The notes beneath the pieces are model-generated. The model did not search any database. It was not told where the DNA came from and worked only from the letters and a program-made list of their open reading frames with translations. Below are positions 35,254-42,654 of a stretch of DNA of 64,000 nt, in pieces. Made by a program: the position numbers and the translations under genes. Source of the DNA: Bradyrhizobium sp. 186. GTDB taxonomy: Bacteria > Pseudomonadota > Alphaproteobacteria > Rhizobiales > Xanthobacteraceae. The stretch lies in assembly GCF_023101685.1 (NCBI RefSeq), contig NZ_CP082164.1, forward strand, positions 6,386,001 to 6,450,000, in the 5' to 3' direction. The number at the start of each line of letters is the position of its first letter. Position 1 is the first letter of the stretch.

Positions 35254-36069
35254 ATGAAGACAGCGTTGTTTCTCCTCTCCGGCCTTTTGGCTCTTTCTCC
35301 GCTCGCTGCCGGAGACGGCTTTGCACAGCAGCCCGCAAAACCGGAGCTGCGGGTTGGCTTCGTGCCGGGACCGTACATTGACGAGTTCAAGATCGGCGTC
35401 GAGCCCGAGCTGAAGAAGAAGGGCTACAAGATCCGTTATGTCGAGTTCTCGACCGGCCTTGAAGCCAACAACGCCGTGTTCAAGTCCGAGATCGATGCCA
35501 ATGTGATGCAGCACACGATCTTCCTCGACTCTTATAATGAGCGGCAGAAGACCGATCTCGTCGGCATCGTGCACGTCCCCACCCCGCCGATGGGTCTCTA
35601 TTCGAAGAAACACCCGCTGGGTACGCCGATCAAGCCGGGTTCGAGCGTCGCGGTGCCGAATGATCCCGTCAATTTGCAGCGCGCGCTGTGGGTTCTGCGC
35701 GACCTCGGTCTGATCGAGATCCGCGACAGCAAGCCGGTCGACGTCACGGAGCTCGATGTCCTCAAGAGTCCCGGCGGCATCAAGCTCGTTCCACTCGAAG
35801 CCGCGCAGGCACCACGGGTGCTCGATGACGTCGACTTCGCGGCCATCCAGGGCAATTTCGCGATTTTCAGCGGGCTGAAGCTGACCAACGCCTTCGCGCT
35901 GGAGAAGATGACGACGCCCTACATCAACGTCCTTGCCGTGAAGAAGGCCAATGCCAACGCCGAATGGGCCCAGGACATCGTCGCCGGCTACAAATCGCCC
36001 GCGTTCAAGACGGCGATCCAGGGCGATCGGTTCTATGACGGGTTCACTTTGCCTGACTACATGAAGTGA
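35254..36069 (+). CDS. MetQ/NlpA-family substrate-binding protein (copy 3, divergent)
   Basis: 271-aa binding protein. Signal peptide MKTALFLLSGLLALSPLAAG to FAQ, then QPAKPELRVGFVPGPYIDEF. It keeps MetQ-family features (ANVMQHTIFLDSYN, PPMGLYSKKHPLGTP, VAVPNDPVNLQRALWVLRD) but is more diverged than the two copies at 7-9 kb. No lipobox Cys. Last recognisable gene of the methyltransferase - monooxygenase - MetQ unit. A truncated gene starts 9 bases later, followed by an IS element, so a transporter partner may have been lost here. Confidence 0.86.
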   Translation: MKTALFLLSGLLALSPLAAGDGFAQQPAKPELRVGFVPGPYIDEFKIGVEPELKKKGYKIRYVEFSTGLEANNAVFKSEIDANVMQHTIFLDSYNERQKTDLVGIVHVPTPPMGLYSKKHPLGTPIKPGSSVAVPNDPVNLQRALWVLRDLGLIEIRDSKPVDVTELDVLKSPGGIKLVPLEAAQAPRVLDDVDFAAIQGNFAIFSGLKLTNAFALEKMTTPYINVLAVKKANANAEWAQDIVAGYKSPAFKTAIQGDRFYDGFTLPDYMK

Positions 36070-36078
36070 GCAGAGCGC

Positions 36079-36320
36079 ATGTTCGAATTCACGCTCGAAT
36101 GGGCCAGCCGCCGTTCCGTTGCCGAGCGCACGATCGACGCGCGGGCGGTGACTGATCAGGTCGGCTTCCGTGAGGCCTTCATCCTGCCGCTGGTCCTGCT
36201 GATCACCTTCCTGTTCGCGCTGGGCATCATGACAGGCGCGCATTTGCATGGGCGAGCTGACGGGGCCTTGCCGTATCTCGTGTCCGGAGGCATGGGCATG
36301 CCCATGCTCTATCCAGCATC
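36079..36320 (+). pseudogene. 5' fragment of an unrecognised membrane protein, cut by an IS element
   Basis: An ORF starts 9 bases after the metQ-like stop. It gives an N-terminus MFEFTLEWASRRSVAERT, then a strong hydrophobic segment FILPLVLLITFLFALGIMTG near residues 33-52. From about residue 56 the sequence loses protein character, and the IS256-family element begins at 36321. Joining the flanks without the IS and one target repeat gives only about 30 more codons before a stop, so the gene may have been damaged before insertion. I do not recognise the family. A lost transporter component of the MetQ operon is one guess. Confidence 0.45.
36311..36320. repeat. target-site duplication, left copy (ATCCAGCATC)
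   Basis: Direct repeat bordering the left end of the IS256-family element; an identical copy lies at 37718-37727. Confidence 0.8.
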
Positions 36321-37717
36321 GAGCTATGCAGGATTTTGGGTGACGAGGCGATCAGGCGGCGTGGTTTGCCGGCATGTGGATGACCTCGATGCCGTCGTTG
36401 AATCTGACACCTGCGATGACCTTCGGCAACTGATTTGTGCCTTTGAGCCGCCGCCAGGTTTTCGATGCGGCGACGACCAGCTTGAACACCATCAGCCTTG
36501 CTGTCGTTGACGACAGTGATCCTTTCGTCCGCACGGTTCTGTGCCGCACGGTTGCGAACACGCTTTCGATGGGGTTGGTCGTGCGCAAGTGATCCCAATG
36601 CTCGGCAGGGAAGTCGTAGAAGGCCAGCAGCGCGTCACGGTCCTTGGCGAGGCATTCGACCGCCCGGCCGTACTTGACGCGGTATTTCTCGGCGAAGACG
36701 TCGATCGCCGCCTCGGCGGCCGCCCGGTTCGGCGCCCAGTAGATTTCGCGCAGGTCCTTCTTCATGTTGGCCTGCACCGAGAGTGGCACCTTGTCCAGGA
36801 CGTTCACGGTCTTGTGCACCCAGCAGCGCTGGTGCCGCGTGCCAGGAAAGACCTCGTCAAGCGCCTTCCAGAAGCCGAGCGCACCGTCACCAACGGCAAT
36901 TTCCGGGGCGATCTGCAACCCGCGCTGCTTGACGTCGATCAGGAGCTCACGCCAGCTCTGCGTGCTCTCCCGGACGCCGACCTGAAAGCCAATCAGCTCC
37001 TTCTTGCCTTCCGGCGTCGCGCCGATCAGCACCAGCATGCATTCGCCGTGGTCTTCCATGCGTGCCTGCAGGAATATGCCATCAGCCCACACATAGACGT
37101 AGCGCCGCGCCGACAGATCGCGCTTTTGCCAGCGCTCGTACTCGCCCTGCCACTCGGCCGTCAGCCGGGAGATGACCGCCGGCGACAGGTTCGGCGCGTC
37201 CTTGCCCAGTAGGGCCGTCAGCGCCTCCTGGAAATCACCGGTCGAGATGCCGCGCAGGTACAGCACCGGCAACAGCGCATCCAGGCTCCTGGTCCTCCGC
37301 GCCCACAGCGGCAGGATCGCCGAGCTGAAGCGGATCCGCTCGCCGTCACCGGCCGCCCCGCGGTCTCGAATCTTCGCCCGCGCGATCTCGACCGGGCCGA
37401 TGCCGGTCGCAATCGTTCGCGCCGGGCCGTAACCATGCCGCACGACACGGGCGCGCCCGTCGGCAAGCTTCAAATCCTTCACCGTGGCAAGAAACGTCTC
37501 GACTTCGATCTCGACGGCCTGCGCCAGAAGCTGCCGCGCACCAGTTCGCAGAATATTGGTCAGTGGATCGTCGATATTGTCGGGCTGACGAAGGGCAACA
37601 ATATTGCTAGTCTCGTTCATGGCGTATCGCTCTCCTTGAGAGGTTCTGGCAGGCTCGACACCCGCCTCGATACGCCGCCTATCTCATTCCGTCATCACCC
37701 ACTTTCCCGCATAGCTC
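36321..37717 (-). mobile_element. IS256-family insertion sequence, intact
   Basis: 1,397-base element with one transposase gene on the minus strand. Terminal inverted repeats start at 36321 and 37717: GAGCTATGC-x-GGA-xxx-TGGGTGA, 19 of 23 bases matching. The same 10 bases, ATCCAGCATC, border both ends (36311-36320 and 37718-37727), the expected target-site duplication; 8-9 bases is usual for the family, so one or two matches may be chance. Intact ends and an intact transposase suggest recent insertion. Confidence 0.88.
36352..37620 (-). CDS. IS256-family transposase
   Basis: 422-aa DDE transposase (mutator type). Catalytic positions are visible: Asp in VYVWADGIFLQAR near residue 186, Asp in EIAVGDGALGFWK near residue 251, and Glu in TTNPIESVFATVR near residue 359. 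CWVHKTVNVLDKVP and RHRTVRTKGSLSS are characteristic of the family. The reading frame is complete, with no stops or shifts, so the element may be active. It lies inside a 1.4-kb element with inverted ends. Confidence 0.95.
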   Translation of the reverse strand: MNETSNIVALRQPDNIDDPLTNILRTGARQLLAQAVEIEVETFLATVKDLKLADGRARVVRHGYGPARTIATGIGPVEIARAKIRDRGAAGDGERIRFSSAILPLWARRTRSLDALLPVLYLRGISTGDFQEALTALLGKDAPNLSPAVISRLTAEWQGEYERWQKRDLSARRYVYVWADGIFLQARMEDHGECMLVLIGATPEGKKELIGFQVGVRESTQSWRELLIDVKQRGLQIAPEIAVGDGALGFWKALDEVFPGTRHQRCWVHKTVNVLDKVPLSVQANMKKDLREIYWAPNRAAAEAAIDVFAEKYRVKYGRAVECLAKDRDALLAFYDFPAEHWDHLRTTNPIESVFATVRHRTVRTKGSLSSTTARLMVFKLVVAASKTWRRLKGTNQLPKVIAGVRFNDGIEVIHMPANHAA

Positions 37718-37727
37718 ATCCAGCATC
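37718..37727. repeat. target-site duplication, right copy (ATCCAGCATC)
   Basis: Direct repeat bordering the right end of the IS256-family element; identical to 36311-36320. Confidence 0.8.
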
Positions 37728-38020
37728 AGCGTCCTGCCGCAGGCCATCCAACCTCGGTTCCGTACCGCGGCTCCGGCAGGCCGACGTGCTTGCGCTGCTG
37801 GCGGTCGACTAGCAAGGCGATGCCTTTTGCTTTTGGCCCGGCGATAGACATCAAAATCATCCATCGCTGCCAAGCCCCGTGGAATTTTCGAATCGCGCTG
37901 GCGACGACGCCAGCACGATTCAACCAAACTGATCCCGACGAGAGTGTAGCAATGTTCAACGCCATCCCTGCCGTGATAGCTTTTTCGGGTTCTCGCCCTA
38001 CACCGCTGTCCGGAGTGAAC
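37728..38020. other. intergenic DNA right of the IS element
   Basis: About 290 bases with no gene I can support. Open frames exist on both strands, but none resembles a known family or has a good ribosome site. It presumably continues the sequence interrupted by the IS. Confidence 0.35.
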
Positions 38021-38173
38021 ATGAGCTATGTCATCTCGCTGCAATCAGGCTGCGCTCGTTTGATCGAACAGGCACGCGGATGGTTCCAGCGCTCACTGCG
38101 GCCGCGGACAGGTGGCCCGGACGACAAGCAGGACGATCTCTACGAGATCTACCTGTTCGGGCCCCACGGCTGA
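38021..38173 (+). CDS. possible 50-aa small protein upstream of lrp
   Basis: ATG at 38021 opens a 50-codon frame (N-terminus MSYVISLQSGCARLIEQARG, C-terminus DLYEIYLFGPHG) with a GGAG upstream (ccggagtgaac). It has an amphipathic basic middle and an acidic tail. It ends 45 bases before the Lrp/AsnC start in the same direction and could be a leader or small co-expressed protein. I do not recognise it; the coding evidence is only a plausible start and codon pattern. Confidence 0.4.
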   Translation: MSYVISLQSGCARLIEQARGWFQRSLRPRTGGPDDKQDDLYEIYLFGPHG

Positions 38174-38218
38174 CACCCGCAAGCGTGTTCGACTTCTCAT
38201 CACATTGAGGTTTCTCCC

Positions 38219-38731
38219 ATGACCGACGCTGCGTTGCAGCTCGCCGAGACTGCCCGCCGTCTCGACGCCATCGACCGGAAGATCCTGGCAGTTCTTCAGG
38301 ATGACGCTTCGCTCTCGGTTGCGGAAATCGGGGACCGCGTCGGCTTGTCCTCGACACCCTGCTGGAAGCGCATCCAGCGACTGGAGGCCGACGGCGTGAT
38401 CCTGAGGCGGGTTGCGCTGGTCGACCAGAACAAGATCGGGCTCGGCCTCTCGGTTTTCGTCTCGGTGGAGAGTTCCGATCACTCGGACGCCTGGCTGAAG
38501 CGCTTCGCCGAGGCCGTCAGCGCCATGCCCGAGGTGATGGAATTCTACCGGATGGCCGGTGATGTCGACTACATGCTTCGCGTCGTCATTCCGGATATGT
38601 TGAGCTACGACGTGTTCTACAAGAAGCTGATCCACGCCGTTCCGCTCAAGAACGTCACCTCGCGCTTTGCGATGGAAAAGATCAAGTCGATTACGGCGCT
38701 GCCGATTCCGCTGGTGGTGGCCGCACACTAA
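38219..38731 (+). CDS. Lrp/AsnC-family transcriptional regulator
   Basis: 170-aa regulator. The N-terminal winged HTH reads LDAIDRKILAVLQDDASLSV, AEIGDRVGLSSTPCWKRIQR and LEADGVILRRVALVD (residues 15-70). The C-terminal RAM/AsnC ligand domain includes VFVSVESSDHSDAWLKRFAE, MPEVMEFYRMAGDVDYMLRV and SRFAMEKIKSITALPI. Members usually bind an amino acid and control amino-acid or sulfur metabolism. It is isolated between the IS element and a pseudogene; whether it controls the sulfur genes is unknown. Confidence 0.92.
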   Translation: MTDAALQLAETARRLDAIDRKILAVLQDDASLSVAEIGDRVGLSSTPCWKRIQRLEADGVILRRVALVDQNKIGLGLSVFVSVESSDHSDAWLKRFAEAVSAMPEVMEFYRMAGDVDYMLRVVIPDMLSYDVFYKKLIHAVPLKNVTSRFAMEKIKSITALPIPLVVAAH

Positions 38732-38853
38732 AGTCTCCGCGCGTGACGCGCGAGAAATGGCCTGACGGTATCGAGGACGGCGTCGGGCTGATCTTCCGGT
38801 TGAAGATGACCGCCCGGGAGAGCCCAGCCCTCGACATCGGCAGCCCAATTCCT
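38728..38853 (-). pseudogene. C-terminal remnant of an alpha/beta-hydrolase
   Basis: A 41-codon open stretch on the minus strand reads RNWAADVEGWALPGGHLQPE, then DQPDAVLDTVRPFLARHARR and a stop. This is the typical end of an alpha/beta-hydrolase (haloacetate dehalogenase/epoxide hydrolase type): a GGH with the catalytic His, followed by E-x-P and the last helix. An in-frame stop lies immediately upstream at 38854, and the rest of the gene is missing. It overlaps the lrp stop by 3 bases. Confidence 0.65.
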
Positions 38854-39754
38854 TCAGATCTGGGTTCTTAAGTCCTGATCAAGTTTGGCTTTTCGAGATG
38901 CCCCGGTCCAATCCATCATGGGCGGCATGAGACTGATGAAGCTCCGAGCGCAAACTGGCCCGATCGCGCAAGATCGTAGGAAAGCGCAGAAAATCGTGCC
39001 GTGGAGCGGGTGAAGCGCTCCGACGCAAATATTTCTGCAGGTTTTTGCTCGTAATTCCAATTACTCACGCGTGCTGGCCAATTTTCGTGTTGGACGCTTT
39101 GTTGGACGTTTAATTGGACACTTGTTCCCGGCTTAACATGGCTCGTGTGCCGCTCGAAACTCGTTTCCGCCCCTACGGAAACCCATGAAGTATTGGCGGT
39201 AACGCCTGTATCAGTAAGACGGCGCTTCCCCCAACACGCTGGCCCCCACCACGAGCAAGGACAGGACGCGTTCCCGAAGCATCTCGTTGCTGGCGACGTC
39301 ATTCGAATTTGGCATCCGCGTGCACCCGCTTTTTTGTGCGACGAAGTCGTCGTAGACTGAGTCGCGGGACCGGCGAGTGGCGAAATTTGCCGGAAAATTA
39401 ACTCATGATTCACCGACTCGCGCACCCTGTGTTGTCAGGACAACTGCAACGGCGATACGCGGTCAACAGCTCGCTCGGTTGGGTGACTCCCTGCGACTTA
39501 ATGGGTCGGCTTAGCTAGTCTCGCTTCCTGGTCCTGAAAGCTATCGAACCGATCCGCTACGCCAACAGCGTCGCGCGATCGCCTCGGTCCCGACAGAGCA
39601 GCTGATTAAGAGTCAGCCACGGGTTAAGAATAATCAATGCCTTGCTGGTCGCATCCCTGGGCTTATCCGGCCGAAAACGGGCATTCGTCGCACGGTCATA
39701 GTACCTTGTTGCGCCACCAATAGTGGGAGAGCGTAACGAGGCCATGGAAGCCGC
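38854..39754. other. 900-base gene-poor scar
   Basis: No gene is supported here. The long minus-strand frame 38916-39425 has an abnormal composition (many Trp, Cys and Ser) and no family resemblance. The segment carries a 12-base tandem repeat at 39089-39124. Its base usage is AT-richer than the flanking genes. Together with the IS and the hydrolase remnant, this suggests a rearrangement junction. Confidence 0.4.
39089..39124. repeat. three tandem 12-base units with TTGGAC core
   Basis: GTTGGACGCTTT, GTTGGACGTTTA and ATTGGACACTTG follow each other without gaps; TTGGAC is constant. It lies in the gene-poor scar. Function unknown: a protein-binding array or a recombination-site accessory region are possibilities. 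Confidence 0.6.
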
Positions 39755-41086
39755 TCAGCCTGCCGGGCGAGGCACGCCCAGCGAATCGCGCAAGGTCGAG
39801 CCGTCGTACTCGGTGCGAAACAGGCCGCGACGTTGCAGTTCCGGCACGAGGCCGTGGACCAACTCCTCCAACCCGCCTGGAAGATAGGGGACTTGCAACA
39901 TGAAGCCGTCGCAGGCGCCGGCCTCGAACCACTCCTGCATGCGATCGGCCACCGTACCGGGCGTCCCGGAAAATCCGCTAGTGGTTCTCCCCGCACCGTA
40001 GCGTTGTCCCAGGTCGGCAAGACTTAAGCCCGAGCGCCGTGTCAGCTCGGAGACCTCACGGTAGTGCCCTTCGACACCGGGAACGTCGAGATTCTCAGGC
40101 AGGACCTGATCCTGCGGGAAGCGTGAGAGATCGACGCCGAGATGATACGACAATGTCGAGAGACCAGACTCTGAATGCGAAAGTTCATGAAGTTCGTCGT
40201 GCAGTGCCTTCGCCCGCTTCTCCGTGTCGGCGATGACAGGGACGATGCCGGGCAGCACCTTGATCGTGTCCGGGTCACGGCCGAAACGGACCGCGCGGGC
40301 GCGCAGGTCGTTGCGGAATTCGACGGCGACGTCGATCAGGCCCGGGGTCACGAAGATGATCTCGGCCCATCGGGCTGCGAAATCGCGGCCGCGATCGGAG
40401 GCGCCGGCCTGGATGAATACCGGGCGCCCCTGCGGCGGCCGGCTGACATTGAGCGGGCCTTGCACATTGAACCATTTGCCGGAATGGTCGATCCGGTGCA
40501 CCCGCGTGGGGTCGGCGAATAGCGGCGTCTGGCGATCCCGGACCAGCGCACCATCCTCCCACGAATTCCACAGCCTGGTTACGACCTCGAGAAATTCGTC
40601 GGCGCGCTCGTAGCGCTCCTCGCGCGAGAGCTGCTCGGTCAAGCCGAAATTGCGCGCCTCGGCCTCCTGGAACGAGGTGACGATGTTCCAGGCGGCACGG
40701 CCCCCGCTGAGATGGTCGAGCGTCGCGAGCGCCCGCGCCAGTGCATAGGGCTGAGCATAGGTCGTCGAAATGGTCGCGCCGAGACCGAGATGCTTCGTCG
40801 CACCCGCGATGATCGAAAGCACCACCAGCGGATCGAGCCGCAGCGCGCCCAGCGCGCCGTAGCGAAGCTGGCTGTCCAGGCTGCCGCCCAGCGTGTCAGG
40901 GATCGCGAGAATGTCCGCGATGAAGAGAAGATCGAAGCGCCCCTGCTCCAGCAGCCGGCCGATATTCTGGTAGTAAGCGGCGGACAGCAAATCGCCGTCC
41001 GCTTTCGGATGCCGCCATCCGGCATGGCTGCCGGAGACAGGACCTGCGGAGACAAAGGCGGCAAGGTGCAGTTTCTTGTCAGGCAT
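39755..41086 (-). CDS. DszA-like FMN-dependent monooxygenase (LLM class)
   Basis: 443-aa reduced-flavin monooxygenase, the one most like DszA (dibenzothiophene sulfone monooxygenase) among the five here. N-terminus MPDKKLHLAAFVSAGPVSGS with HAGWRH; then YYQNIGRLLEQGRFDLLFIA, LGLGATISTTYAQPYALARA, SGGRAAWNIVTSFQEAEARN, FIQAGASDRGRDFAARWAE and GLSTLSYHLGVDLSRFP. The C-terminus FRTEYDGSTLRDSLGVPRP matches the family end. Last gene of the leftward ssuC-B-A-osmC-monooxygenase operon, 3 bases after osmC. Probably acts on a sulfone or sulfonate brought in by that transporter. Confidence 0.9.
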   Translation of the reverse strand: MPDKKLHLAAFVSAGPVSGSHAGWRHPKADGDLLSAAYYQNIGRLLEQGRFDLLFIADILAIPDTLGGSLDSQLRYGALGALRLDPLVVLSIIAGATKHLGLGATISTTYAQPYALARALATLDHLSGGRAAWNIVTSFQEAEARNFGLTEQLSREERYERADEFLEVVTRLWNSWEDGALVRDRQTPLFADPTRVHRIDHSGKWFNVQGPLNVSRPPQGRPVFIQAGASDRGRDFAARWAEIIFVTPGLIDVAVEFRNDLRARAVRFGRDPDTIKVLPGIVPVIADTEKRAKALHDELHELSHSESGLSTLSYHLGVDLSRFPQDQVLPENLDVPGVEGHYREVSELTRRSGLSLADLGQRYGAGRTTSGFSGTPGTVADRMQEWFEAGACDGFMLQVPYLPGGLEELVHGLVPELQRRGLFRTEYDGSTLRDSLGVPRPAG

Positions 41087-41089
41087 AGG

Positions 41090-41515
41090 TCAGCTCACAG
41101 TCCATGAGATCTCGACGGGGCCGCCACGCTTCAGCGTGTTGTAAATCGGGCAGTTGGCCGTGAAGCCGGCAACCAGCGTTTCAGCCTCGCCCGCCGTCAC
41201 GCCGGACAGGCGCACGGCGATGCGAATCCATTCGTACTGCGTCGGATCGGTGGCGTGACGCCGGAACGAGACGTCGGAGCCAGCCTCGCGCAGAACGATT
41301 CCCAGCTCCTTCGCCGTCTTCTGGATGAGGCCGAGCGAGCAACTGCCGAGAGACGACAGCAGCAGTTCGCCGGCGGTAATCGCCTCGCCGGGACCGCCGA
41401 CCGCGACACGCTGGTCCGAGACGAAATGGTTCGTTCCCGCGCTGAGCAAATAGCGGCCGAACGGGCCGATGGTGGCGGAGGTGATCGACACCGTCTCACC
41501 GACTTGAGCGTTCAT
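41090..41515 (-). CDS. OsmC/Ohr-family protein
   Basis: 141-aa protein of the OsmC family of thiol-dependent peroxidases. The two conserved Cys are seen in LLSSLGSCSLGLIQKTAKEL near residue 55 and in FTANCPIYNTLKRGG near residue 122. Size is normal. It lies between the ssuA gene and the DszA-like gene in a sulfur operon. It might detoxify peroxide from the flavin monooxygenase or react with a sulfur intermediate; both are inference. Confidence 0.88.
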   Translation of the reverse strand: MNAQVGETVSITSATIGPFGRYLLSAGTNHFVSDQRVAVGGPGEAITAGELLLSSLGSCSLGLIQKTAKELGIVLREAGSDVSFRRHATDPTQYEWIRIAVRLSGVTAGEAETLVAGFTANCPIYNTLKRGGPVEISWTVS

Positions 41516-41551
41516 GATGATTCTCTGTGTTGTCGGCCCCGCCGTCGCTGC

Positions 41552-42634
41552 TTAAGCACCGAGCTCCAGTGCGACGGCCTTCTTCGCGGTATCGAACTGC
41601 GTGCCCAGCAGAAACGATCGAACATCGACCCTGTTCGGCAGAACGCCCAACGCGTGGAAATTGTCAGCAAGATCCTGGGTCGATGCTGCCGCTGCTTCAT
41701 CGATCGGCTTCAGCGCGACGGCGGTCGATTCAGACAATCTGGCATCGCGGACAAGCTTCTCGTAGACGGCCTGCTCGGTCCCGTTCGGCGGAAAGCCGCC
41801 CTGCGAGGCCCAGAGCGCAACGGATTCGGCCGGATGCGCGAAGATATAGGCCTGGGTTTCCCGGATGAACTTCACGAACTTGGCGAAGAGCTGCGGATAC
41901 TTCACAGCGACGTCACTCCGCGCCACGTAGAAGGCATAGTCGTAGGTCTTCACGTCGGGCAGCAGACGCGCCTTGCCGCCGAGCTTCGTCAACGCGAGCG
42001 CCGTGGCCGGCTGCCAGTGAATCCAGCCGTCGATGCTTCCTTGCGCGAATGCCGTGAACGCGTCTGCCCCGCTCAGGCTGACGGCCGAGACGTCAGACAA
42101 TCTGAGGCCGGCGGTCTCCAGATATTTGATCAGGCTGTAGGTACCCGTCGTTCCATTCTGATGGGCGATCTTCTTGCCCTTCAAATCGGCCGCGGTCTTG
42201 ATCGGGGAATTGGCCTGCACCAGGAAATCGACTTCGTCGACCGGCAACGGATAAGCCGCAAGCGGCACGATCGGAACGCGCGCCGGAACGGCGTTCACGA
42301 CCGCGGTCGCGGTTGCGAACGTGAAGTCGACCGAGCCGGCCTTGATGGCCTCCATCACCGGAAGCGATGCCGTGAATCCCGGTTGCCAGACGATTTTGGT
42401 GCCGAGCTCCTGCTCGAGATTGCGGCCACCCACGCCTGCCCGCAGCGATGCCCAGACGCCGGTGCGGCCGTCTCCGATGACTGCGACGGTCAGCTGCGAC
42501 GGTGCAGGGTCGGCCGCCTTCGCGCGCGGCATTCCACCCAAACCTGTCGAGGCCGCGGCAAGTCCACCGCCGACCGACAACACCGTTCGCCGCGAGATAC
42601 CAGCGCCACCGCTCGTCGAGCCACTCAAAGTCAT
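41552..42634 (-). CDS. ssuA: SsuA-type substrate-binding protein with Tat signal
   Basis: 360-aa binding protein. The N-terminus carries a twin-arginine motif (GISRRTVLSVGGGLAAAS), so Tat export is predicted. The mature part shows the SsuA pattern: VWQPGFTASLPVMEAIKAGS, VDFTFATATAVVNAVPAR, IKTAADLKGKKIAHQNG, DAFTAFAQGSIDGWIHWQPA. It is preceded by ssuB with 20 bases between, and followed by osmC 36 bases on. Ligand is a sulfonate or related compound by inference. Confidence 0.9.
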   Translation of the reverse strand: MTLSGSTSGGAGISRRTVLSVGGGLAAASTGLGGMPRAKAADPAPSQLTVAVIGDGRTGVWASLRAGVGGRNLEQELGTKIVWQPGFTASLPVMEAIKAGSVDFTFATATAVVNAVPARVPIVPLAAYPLPVDEVDFLVQANSPIKTAADLKGKKIAHQNGTTGTYSLIKYLETAGLRLSDVSAVSLSGADAFTAFAQGSIDGWIHWQPATALALTKLGGKARLLPDVKTYDYAFYVARSDVAVKYPQLFAKFVKFIRETQAYIFAHPAESVALWASQGGFPPNGTEQAVYEKLVRDARLSESTAVALKPIDEAAAASTQDLADNFHALGVLPNRVDVRSFLLGTQFDTAKKAVALELGA

Positions 42635-42654
42635 ATCGTCATCCTTTCGTCTTT

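Noticed and set aside
36352..37620. Transposase gene as a degraded copy
   Set aside because: The frame is complete, the catalytic Asp and Glu residues are present, and the element ends and direct repeats are intact.
38916..39425. 169-codon minus-strand frame as a possible gene
   Set aside because: Unusual residue composition, no ribosome site or family resemblance, and it spans the 12-base tandem repeat.
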